From: DHVE2 group archaeon
GTDB lineage: Archaea > Thermoplasmatota > Thermoplasmata > Thermoplasmatales > Aciduliprofundaceae
Reading direction: 5' to 3'
Assembly: GCA_015522955.1 (NCBI GenBank)
Contig: WALG01000098.1
Span: 1-6,374 of the forward strand
Length of the DNA: 6,374 bases
Shown here: positions 1 to 5,022 of the stretch, one piece after another
Position numbering within the stretch: position 1 is the first letter of the stretch
Layout: each line of letters opens with the position of its first letter
The notes under the pieces: model-generated
The model's database searches: none
What the model saw: only the letters and a program-made list of their open reading frames with translations
Told to the model about the DNA's origin: nothing
Made by a program: the position numbers and the translations under genes

Positions 1-694
1 GGGGGATGGTGAAATGCAAGTATTCTTTTAATACCCTACGAGATGGAAATTTATAAGGTATTCTATCTTTGAAGGCCCAGAAAACATAAACTATCATTTC
101 TAGAGCATTACCCACAAGATATGCATATGCAAAGAGAACACCAATATATGCCTGGGGAAATAATCTGCCGAAATAATACAGAATAGAAAAAATTATAATA
201 AGAACATCCTGCGCAAGGAGCTGTAAAAACATGGGGAGCAGAGTTCTTCGGGCTTTGAGTTTAACCTGGTAGGTAGTTTTAAATATGTTCGCCAACGAGG
301 CCACGAAAAATCCAAAAATTGTAATATAAACTGCCTGGGCGAGATAAGGCGATTCAAATTTGTATCCGAAATATTCGCCCACTACAAAAAATCCCAGAAA
401 TGAAACGGTTATGAACATGAATCCAAACAATGTTTTAAGAAGGAGATAGGCACCCATACACTGAGCCTTATCTCTCAGTTTAGTCATCATTTTTATATGC
501 GTTGGATCTAGTCCTAAAGTTGCAAGGATGCTAAGCAATCCAGCAATACCAAGAGCCGAGCCATAGATACCCCAGGCTTCCTGTCCTACCAAACGAAGGG
601 CAAAGAACATGGTTACATAGCCAACTACTCCTCCAACGATATTATAGGATAAAGCGAAAAGAGATTTCTTTGCAAGTTCAACGTGATCGTTCAT
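1..694 (-). CDS. Polysaccharide/oligosaccharide flippase-like membrane protein (N-terminal part, cut by window edge)
   Basis: The reading frame is open from an ATG at 694 to the window edge, giving 231 residues with no stop. It looks like the N-terminal half of a Wzx/RfbX-type lipid-linked oligosaccharide flippase (MATE/MOP superfamily), which would move glycan-lipid precursors across the cytoplasmic membrane. A short charged start (MNDHVELAKK) leads into hydrophobic segments at about residues 12-36, 42-62, 82-106, 118-138, 153-176 and 182-207. Between them are basic loops such as KMMTKLRDK (68-76) and KLKARR (145-150). The order 'AKKSLFALSYNIVGG' then 'GQEAWGIYG..LGIAGLLSILATLGLD' is typical of the family, where the first two helices are followed by a short loop. 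The ATG overlaps the mtnP stop as ATGA (694-691), so translation is probably coupled to mtnP; no strong Shine-Dalgarno is visible. The substrate cannot be inferred. The family call rests on pattern and topology only, and full length (normally over 400 residues) cannot be judged. Confidence 0.75.
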   Translation of the reverse strand, partial: MNDHVELAKKSLFALSYNIVGGVVGYVTMFFALRLVGQEAWGIYGSALGIAGLLSILATLGLDPTHIKMMTKLRDKAQCMGAYLLLKTLFGFMFITVSFLGFFVVGEYFGYKFESPYLAQAVYITIFGFFVASLANIFKTTYQVKLKARRTLLPMFLQLLAQDVLIIIFSILYYFGRLFPQAYIGVLFAYAYLVGNALEMIVYVFWAFKDRIPYKFPSRRVLKEYLHFTIP

Positions 695-1464
695 ATTTCA
701 GCGCCCTTCAAAGCGTCCTTGCAGGGGCAATTACGTTCTTTTGGAATCTCGGGAATTCCATTTTCCAGAATCTTCTTGACTTTTTCCTCATTCTCATTCA
801 TAACCCGGAGGACTTCCTCTGTGGTTACAGGCTTCTCAGCCCATACATCGTAATCGGTTATGGTGGATATGTTCACATAGCACATCTCCAATTCGCGTGC
901 CAATTGAGCCTCGGGTACAAGGGTCATGCCTATGATATCCGCAAATTGCCTGAACATGCGGCTCTCGGCGCGTGTTGAAAATCTCGGGCCTTCAATGCAT
1001 ACATATGTTCCTTTATCATGGGTTCTATAACCAAGCGATCTGGAAGTATCGATGAACACCTTTCTTAGCTCAGGGCAAAAAGGATCCGCCATGCTTATAT
1101 GTACAACCTTGGGACCATCATAGAATGTGTAGTCCCTTTTCTTTGTGAAATCAATGAACTGGTCAACGATGACTGTGTCCCCGGGTTTGTATTCCTCCCG
1201 TAGAGAACCCACAGCATTAACCCCTATAACGCGCTCAACTCCAAGAGTTTGCAAAGCATAAATATTCGCTCTATAGTTCACTTTGTGGGGAGGAATATAA
1301 TGACCTTTGCCATGGCGGGGTAGAAAAGCAACTTCCACACCACTTATCTCTCCAATTTCCACATTTCCCGATGGCACTCCATAGGGTGTGTGCACCTTTG
1401 TGCTCTTTTTAGGATTGAAAACTCCATAGATTCCTGAGCCACCAATTATGCCTATTCTTGGCAT
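691..1464 (-). CDS. mtnP: S-methyl-5'-thioadenosine phosphorylase (MTAP)
   Basis: This cytosolic enzyme cleaves S-methyl-5'-thioadenosine with phosphate to adenine and 5-methylthioribose-1-phosphate, salvaging the by-product of polyamine synthesis. The 257 residues match the usual length of the PNP/MTAP family (NP-I fold, trimeric or hexameric). Visible motifs are GGSGIY at 8-13 (phosphate site), LPRHGKGH at 48-55, VNYRANIYAL at 62-71, NAVGSLRE at 83-90, GDTVIVDQFIDFT at 95-107, IEGPRFSTRAES at 158-169, GMTLVPEAQLA at 179-189 and TDYDVW at 203-208. Asp204 and Asp206 in TDYD are the residues that favour 6-aminopurines; family members acting on 6-oxopurines carry substitutions here. I therefore prefer MTAP over an MTI or inosine/guanosine phosphorylase, without proof. 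A C-terminal Cys246-Pro-Cys248 resembles the CxC motif of hyperthermophile MTAPs. The ATG has AGGTGAT three bases upstream. The stop overlaps the flippase start by 4 bases, and the antiporter gene lies 50 bases upstream. Confidence 0.93.
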   Translation of the reverse strand: MPRIGIIGGSGIYGVFNPKKSTKVHTPYGVPSGNVEIGEISGVEVAFLPRHGKGHYIPPHKVNYRANIYALQTLGVERVIGVNAVGSLREEYKPGDTVIVDQFIDFTKKRDYTFYDGPKVVHISMADPFCPELRKVFIDTSRSLGYRTHDKGTYVCIEGPRFSTRAESRMFRQFADIIGMTLVPEAQLARELEMCYVNISTITDYDVWAEKPVTTEEVLRVMNENEEKVKKILENGIPEIPKERNCPCKDALKGAEI

Positions 1465-1467
1465 GTT

Positions 1468-1474
1468 ATCACCT
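1468..1474 (-). promoter_or_regulatory. Shine-Dalgarno site of mtnP
   Basis: On the minus strand the bases AGGTGAT stand three bases before the ATG at 1464. They are complementary to the archaeal 16S 3' end (AUCACCUCC). This site fixes the mtnP start and serves as the reference spacing (GGTG, five bases, ATG) for judging the antiporter start. Confidence 0.75.
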
Positions 1475-1497
1475 GTAAGAGTATATGCTTAAAACAT

Positions 1498-1504
1498 AAA
1501 AAAA
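1498..1504 (-). terminator. Oligo-T tract after the antiporter gene
   Basis: Ten bases after the antiporter stop the minus strand reads TTATTTTTTTATG, with seven consecutive T. Archaeal RNA polymerase can terminate at such oligo-T runs without a hairpin, and no hairpin is visible here. The same A/T-rich stretch could instead be the TATA region of mtnP, since it lies 34-40 bases before the ATG. The 50-base gap cannot decide between readthrough and a separate promoter. Confidence 0.35.
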
Positions 1505-1514
1505 TAATGCTGGA

Positions 1515-2759
1515 TTAGGCAAGAAGTTTTTTCTTTAAGTATGGAACCCAAAGAGTTTCTATTATTACCGAAAGAAGGACCGTTATAATGGTAGCACTTA
1601 ATATAATCTCACCCCATTGAATCAATTGAGCGTTATGATAACTCATACCCAGCATCAGAGGCATGCTAGCAAGAGCCGATGGAACTACACCGCGTGGTCC
1701 CTCAAGGGAAATGAAGAGATACTTTTTTATCTTCCATTTGGGAAGAATAACTAGGGTTGCTACGGGTCTTGCCACAAACACTATGAAGAGAGCGATTAGC
1801 GTACCATAGAGAATCATAGTAGGTGTTATCATGTAGACGTTCAAACTTGCACCTAGAAGTACAAATATGAATATGGTTCCAAGCATGGCAAGTATGTCAT
1901 TGAAATGCATGTGCCATCTTACTACATACTGTATTTCGGGAGAGTTGTCATGAAAGAAATCATCATGATTACCCAGAAGAATTCCTATAACTGTAGCAAC
2001 CAAAAATCCTGAGGCACCCGCAATTTCTCCAATCACAAAACCCCCAAATGCTAGGGCTAGTGCTAGAATCTCCACATAGGGCGATTTTCTAATTTTCAAT
2101 TTCTTTATTGCCTCATATCCAGCCCAAGCCACCATGCCACCTATAAATATAGACATTCCAATTTGATATAAAAAGTAAAGCAATGCTGCGGGATATATGC
2201 TCACGTATTCTGCAAGTTTTTCCACAGGCTGGGCACCGGATGCCTGCGGTATAACAAAAACAAGAGCCAATGAGGTTAGTACTATACCCAATGGGTCATT
2301 GAAAATTGATTCTGTAACAATAACTGTCTCTATATCTCTATCCACATGATGCTGTTTGAAAAGAGGTATTAGGGTTGCAGGATCTGTTGCAGATATAATC
2401 GCACCAAACAGAAATCCCACAGCAAATGGAAGATGAAATAACATTGAAAAAGCGAGTCCGGCGAGAATAGCAGTTATCAAAAGGCCCACCGTATCAAGAA
2501 GAGCAATAGTAGTAAAGTTTTTCACCAAAAGAGAGCGCCAAAGATGATAACCTTCTGCGAAGAGTATGATGAAGAGACCGAAGACTCGAACATACTCAAA
2601 CATCGCCAACGCAAGTTTTCTATCAATAATTCCAAATATTGGCCCTGCTAGAATTCCGAAAATAATGAGTATAGGTATATACGATATTTTTGTTCTTCTG
2701 CTAATGAGCAGAGCAATTATCCCAAGTAAAATGATGATGAGAACTGTGTATGCAACCAT
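1515..2759 (-). CDS. Na+/H+ (cation/proton) antiporter, CPA1/NhaP family
   Basis: This integral membrane protein should exchange cytoplasmic Na+ for protons, serving pH and sodium homeostasis. From the start chosen here it has 414 residues and about 12-13 hydrophobic segments. The family's unwound-helix motif TDPAT is at 125-129, and the ion-binding motif ESIFNDPLG at 150-158 carries Glu150, Asn154 and Asp155. The N-D pair marks electroneutral CPA1 proteins. LEGPRGVVPSALA at 352-364 carries the conserved Arg356. From memory these motifs closely match Methanocaldococcus NhaP1 (TDPATLIP, ESIFNDPLGI, LEGPRGVVP). The end is basic (YLKKKLLA), with no TrkA-C/RCK domain. The frame stays open upstream to a TTG at 2813 (432 residues). 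I prefer the ATG at 2759 because its first helix then aligns with NhaP1 and GGTG sits five bases upstream, as in mtnP. TTG 2801 (preceded by GGTGAT) and ATG 2783 remain possible. The gene is divergent from ubiX. Confidence 0.92.
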   Translation of the reverse strand: MVAYTVLIIILLGIIALLISRRTKISYIPILIIFGILAGPIFGIIDRKLALAMFEYVRVFGLFIILFAEGYHLWRSLLVKNFTTIALLDTVGLLITAILAGLAFSMLFHLPFAVGFLFGAIISATDPATLIPLFKQHHVDRDIETVIVTESIFNDPLGIVLTSLALVFVIPQASGAQPVEKLAEYVSIYPAALLYFLYQIGMSIFIGGMVAWAGYEAIKKLKIRKSPYVEILALALAFGGFVIGEIAGASGFLVATVIGILLGNHDDFFHDNSPEIQYVVRWHMHFNDILAMLGTIFIFVLLGASLNVYMITPTMILYGTLIALFIVFVARPVATLVILPKWKIKKYLFISLEGPRGVVPSALASMPLMLGMSYHNAQLIQWGEIILSATIITVLLSVIIETLWVPYLKKKLLA

Positions 2760-2764
2760 ATCCA

Positions 2765-2768
2765 CACC
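2765..2768 (-). promoter_or_regulatory. Short Shine-Dalgarno supporting the ATG at 2759
   Basis: The minus strand reads GGTG, five bases, then ATG, the same spacing as at mtnP. The match is only four bases. A longer match, GGTGAT at 2811-2806, would serve a TTG at 2801 instead. The site therefore helps choose the start but does not settle it. Confidence 0.4.
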
Positions 2769-2818
2769 GGAATGTAGCACCATTGAGATGTTGATATTCA
2801 AGGATATCACCAAGGGGG

Positions 2819-2838
2819 TTATAATGCAGGTGTATATA
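2819..2838 (-). promoter_or_regulatory. TATA-like boxes for the antiporter gene
   Basis: Reading towards the antiporter, the minus strand has CTATATAC (TATATA at 2838-2833) and then ATTATAAC (core about 2825-2819). With the usual archaeal spacing of about 25 bases, the first would start RNA near 2810 and the second near 2797. Both lie upstream of the ATG at 2759 and leave a short leader. The first would place the RNA start almost on the GTG/TTG codons at 2810-2813, so a leaderless longer protein is not excluded. Confidence 0.45.
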
Positions 2839-2847
2839 GGTGTTATC
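2828..2847 (+). repeat. Tandem 10-bp direct repeat, possible operator
   Basis: Two adjacent 10-base units, AGGTGTATAT and AGGTGTTATC, share AGGTGT and eight of ten positions. They repeat at one helical turn and cover the TATATA box proposed for the antiporter. This geometry would suit a transcription factor binding one face of the DNA between two divergent genes. No factor is identified, and chance similarity in a short A/T-rich region is possible. Confidence 0.35.
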
Positions 2848-2860
2848 TAAACAAAATATT

Positions 2861-2868
2861 ATTTAAGT
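2861..2868 (+). promoter_or_regulatory. TATA-like box for ubiX (leaderless promoter)
   Basis: The plus strand reads ATTTAAGT about 24 bases (centre to A of ATG) before the ubiX start, preceded by an A-rich stretch that could serve as a BRE. At normal archaeal spacing, transcription would begin on or next to the ATG at 2889. The bases just before that ATG contain no GGTG-like Shine-Dalgarno, which agrees with a leaderless mRNA. Confidence 0.5.
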
Positions 2869-2888
2869 GTTACGACATTATAAGAATT

Positions 2889-3440
2889 ATGAAAATAATC
2901 GTTGGTATTACTGGTGCCTCAGGGAGCATCCTGAGTATAAAACTTCTAGAAAATTTAAAAGGTCATGAGGTTTCTCTGATTCTCTCTGAGAATGCAAAAA
3001 AGATTATGGCCTATGAAACAAGTTACAGAGAGGAGGATATTAGAAATCTAGCGTCAAAAATTTATAGCAATAAGGAAATGGATGCAGATATTGCCTCAGG
3101 CACCACCAAATTTGATTCGCTCGTCGTGGTACCCTGCTCCACAAGTACCCTCTCAAAAATTGCATGCGGTATAGCGGATAATCTCCTAACCCGTGTGGCA
3201 TCCGTCGCTTTAAAAGAAGGGAGAAATATTATTCTTGTGCCTAGAGAAACTCCGCTTAATGCAGTGGTCTTGAAAAATATGTATACTTTAGCCAGTCTTG
3301 GGGTTAAGATTCTCCCACCAGTACCTGCATTCTATCTCAGGCCCAGAAGTGTGGAGGATATAGTGAATTATGTTGTAGGCAAGATTCTGGATCTTCTAGG
3401 AATTGAGCATCATCTCTATGAGCCCTATACCCCAAAATAA
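2889..3440 (+). CDS. ubiX: Flavin prenyltransferase UbiX (Pad1 family)
   Basis: UbiX joins a dimethylallyl group from DMAP (or a related prenyl phosphate) to N5/C6 of reduced FMN. The product, prenylated FMN, is the cofactor of UbiD-type decarboxylases. The 183 residues match the family length of about 190 and form one Rossmann-like flavoprotein domain. Visible motifs are GITGASG at 6-12 (FMN phosphate loop), VVPCSTSTLSKIACGIADNLLTR at 80-102, ALKEGR at 107-112, LVPRETPLN at 116-124 and PPVPAFYLRPRSVEDIV at 143-159. Tyr149 and Arg151 in FYLRP sit where the family has its conserved active-site Tyr and basic residue. The ATG is the first in frame and starts directly with the MKIIVGITGASG strand, so the start is secure. 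No ubiD lies in the window. In many archaea the known partner is the UbiD-like anhydromevalonate phosphate decarboxylase of isoprenoid synthesis, but that link is inference here. Confidence 0.95.
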   Translation: MKIIVGITGASGSILSIKLLENLKGHEVSLILSENAKKIMAYETSYREEDIRNLASKIYSNKEMDADIASGTTKFDSLVVVPCSTSTLSKIACGIADNLLTRVASVALKEGRNIILVPRETPLNAVVLKNMYTLASLGVKILPPVPAFYLRPRSVEDIVNYVVGKILDLLGIEHHLYEPYTPK

Positions 3441-3450
3441 GTAGCATGAA

Positions 3451-3455
3451 TTTTT
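3451..3455 (+). terminator. Short T tract after ubiX
   Basis: Five T residues begin ten bases after the ubiX TAA. A T5 run is the lower limit for archaeal oligo-T termination, and no hairpin precedes it, so this is a weak call. Confidence 0.25.
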
Positions 3456-3469
3456 GAGAGCAAAGATAT

Positions 3470-3525
3470 TGCAACAATAATTTGAAACATGGGCAACTTA
3501 TATAATCAGGTTGGTTATTATTGCA
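3470..3525. repeat. Imperfect inverted repeat around a palindromic TATA in the convergent gap
   Basis: TGCAACAATAA (3470-3480) pairs with TTATTATTGCA (3515-3525) over 11 positions with one C-A mismatch. Within the 34-base interval, CAAC (3494-3497) and GTTG (3510-3513) form a smaller inverted repeat that encloses the perfect palindrome TTATATAA (3498-3505). It lies between the converging 3' ends of ubiX and gcvPB, about 50 bases from the gcvPB stop. It may be a terminator structure in either direction, a protein site, or a promoter for a small RNA. No ORF and no C/D box pattern was seen in the 136-base gap. Confidence 0.4.
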
Positions 3526-3526
3526 G

Positions 3527-3532
3527 AAAAAA
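3527..3532 (-). terminator. T6 tract downstream of gcvPB
   Basis: On the minus strand six T residues lie about 45 bases after the gcvPB stop, just before the inverted repeat. This fits archaeal oligo-T termination of the gcv transcript. It is a short run, so confidence is low. Confidence 0.3.
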
Positions 3533-3576
3533 GATAAGGAAGAAGATCTTCAGAAAGAGAGTTCACTAAATATTTC

Positions 3577-5022
3577 TCAATAGTCAACCTGGCCGCTTTC
3601 TTTCATCTCCCTATACATCTTCCAGGTGAGGACAGGCTTTCGAGAGGCAAGCACATCATCCACCCTTCCTACAGCGGTGTTGTGGGGTGCCTCATGCAGT
3701 AGTTCTGGAGATTCTTCGTTCTCCTTTGCTATTCTTATCATTATATCTGCAAATTTATCCAGATTTTCTTTGGTCTCAGTTTCTGTAGGCTCTATCATCA
3801 GGGCCTCATGCACAATGAGCGGAAAATACACAGTTGGCGCATGCACACCGTAATCCAAGAGACGTTTTGCTACGTCATAGGCACGTGCATTTTTAGGCTT
3901 AGCAACAAATTCATGTTTCCTTAAATCTTTATAGGGTATTTCGTAGTAATCCTTAATCTTCTCCTTCAAATAATTTGAATTAACAACGGCTCTTATTGCA
4001 GCGTTTCTTAGCCCTTTGCCTCCAAGTTTGCGGATATAGGCCCATGCCTTCACAAGAACTCCGAAATTGCCATAGAAACTACGGACCTTGCCTATGGTAT
4101 GCTTCACATTGTAACCCAAGTAGTATTTCTCGCCGTCATAGCCAATGATGGGTACAGGCAGAAAATCCACAAGTTCTCCACGTACTCCCACGGGACCGCT
4201 TCCAGGACCTCCACCACCATGGGGCGTAGAGAATGTTTTGTGGAGATTGAGATGCACTATATCGAAGCCCATTTTGCCCGGCGATGTGATTCCCATTATG
4301 GCGTTGAGATTTGCACCGTCGTAATATAAAAGCGAGCCATTTTTATGCATGATCTTTGCAATCTCCAGGATATTTTCCTCAAATATGCCAAGGGTATTTG
4401 GATTCGTAATCATGAATGCAGCAGTGGTATCGTCCGTTGCAGCCTCTAGGGCTTCAAGATCCACCATGCCCTTATCATCGGAAGGAATCTCAATTACGTT
4501 GAATCCTGCCATAGATGCACTTGCAGGATTGGTACCGTGAGCAGAGTCGGGCACGAGAACATTACGCCGCTTGTCCAACTCGCCTTTCAATTCATGATAA
4601 GCACGGACTATAAGCATGCCTGTGAACTCCCCATGAGCACCTGCCGCTGGCTGAAGAGTGAAGCCATCCATGTCCGTGATTTCCTTGAGCATCTCCTGCA
4701 ACTCGTACATGATTTGCAGTGCACCCTGCACAGTGCTCTCTTCCTGATAGGGATGAATATAGAGAAACATCCTTGCTATTTCCTCGTTTAATTTGGGGTT
4801 GTATTTCATGGTGCATGAGCCGAGAGGATAGATATTTATATCTACCCCGTAATTCATCTGAGATAAACGCGTATAATGCCTGACCATCTCATGCTCAGGA
4901 ATATTTGGCATATACAGTTTCTCTCTTCTTATTTTCTGCGGAAGCGGAATCTCGAGAGATTCATTTTCTTCGCTGTGCATCTCGTTAAGCAAAGGCTCAT
5001 CATATCTCGCCTGCCTGTACAT
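3577..5022 (-). CDS. gcvPB: Glycine dehydrogenase (decarboxylating) subunit 2
   Basis: This is the PLP-carrying subunit of the two-part P-protein. It decarboxylates glycine and passes the aminomethyl group to the lipoyl arm of GcvH. The 481 residues fit the usual length of the split form (about 480-500). Visible motifs are YPLGSCTMKYNPK at 65-77, LQPAAGAHGEFTG at 123-135, PDSAHGTNPASASMAGF at 158-174, NPNTLGIFE at 207-215, YYDGANLNAIMG at 233-244 (Asp235 for the PLP pyridine) and NLHKTFSTPHGGGGPGSGPVGV at 259-280. In the last motif His261-Lys262 is the Schiff-base pair. All expected catalytic residues are present, and the glycine-rich loop after Lys262 is intact. The start is fixed by GGAGGTG six bases upstream and by the gcvPA stop, which abuts the ATG with no gap. 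The two subunits form an alpha2-beta2 enzyme. GcvT, GcvH and the lipoamide dehydrogenase are not in the window. Confidence 0.97.
   Translation of the reverse strand: MYRQARYDEPLLNEMHSEENESLEIPLPQKIRREKLYMPNIPEHEMVRHYTRLSQMNYGVDINIYPLGSCTMKYNPKLNEEIARMFLYIHPYQEESTVQGALQIMYELQEMLKEITDMDGFTLQPAAGAHGEFTGMLIVRAYHELKGELDKRRNVLVPDSAHGTNPASASMAGFNVIEIPSDDKGMVDLEALEAATDDTTAAFMITNPNTLGIFEENILEIAKIMHKNGSLLYYDGANLNAIMGITSPGKMGFDIVHLNLHKTFSTPHGGGGPGSGPVGVRGELVDFLPVPIIGYDGEKYYLGYNVKHTIGKVRSFYGNFGVLVKAWAYIRKLGGKGLRNAAIRAVVNSNYLKEKIKDYYEIPYKDLRKHEFVAKPKNARAYDVAKRLLDYGVHAPTVYFPLIVHEALMIEPTETETKENLDKFADIMIRIAKENEESPELLHEAPHNTAVGRVDDVLASRKPVLTWKMYREMKESGQVDY

Noticed and set aside
670..978. Plus-strand ORF of 102 codons opposite mtnP
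   Set aside because: It is fully antisense to well-conserved mtnP codons, resembles no family and has no ribosome site; a shadow frame.
2566..2850. Plus-strand ORF of 94 codons opposite the antiporter N-terminus
   Set aside because: Most of it is the antisense of transmembrane helices, and it crosses the divergent promoter region; no family likeness.
3542..3551. Perfect palindrome GAAGATCTTC after gcvPB
   Set aside because: It has no loop, so it cannot form a normal terminator hairpin; one 10-base palindrome is unremarkable.
3441..3576. Possible small RNA gene (C/D box, tRNA) in the convergent gap
   Set aside because: No C box (RTGATGA) with a D box and no cloverleaf pattern was seen; only the inverted repeat is reported.
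4099..4329. Plus-strand ORF within gcvPB
   Set aside because: It lies opposite the conserved PLP-lysine region, whose codons explain the open frame; no start signal.
4592..4816. Minus-strand ORF in another frame of gcvPB
   Set aside because: It overlaps the catalytic N-terminal half of gcvPB in a shifted frame. The composition is implausible, and gcvPB itself is intact, so there is no frameshift to explain.
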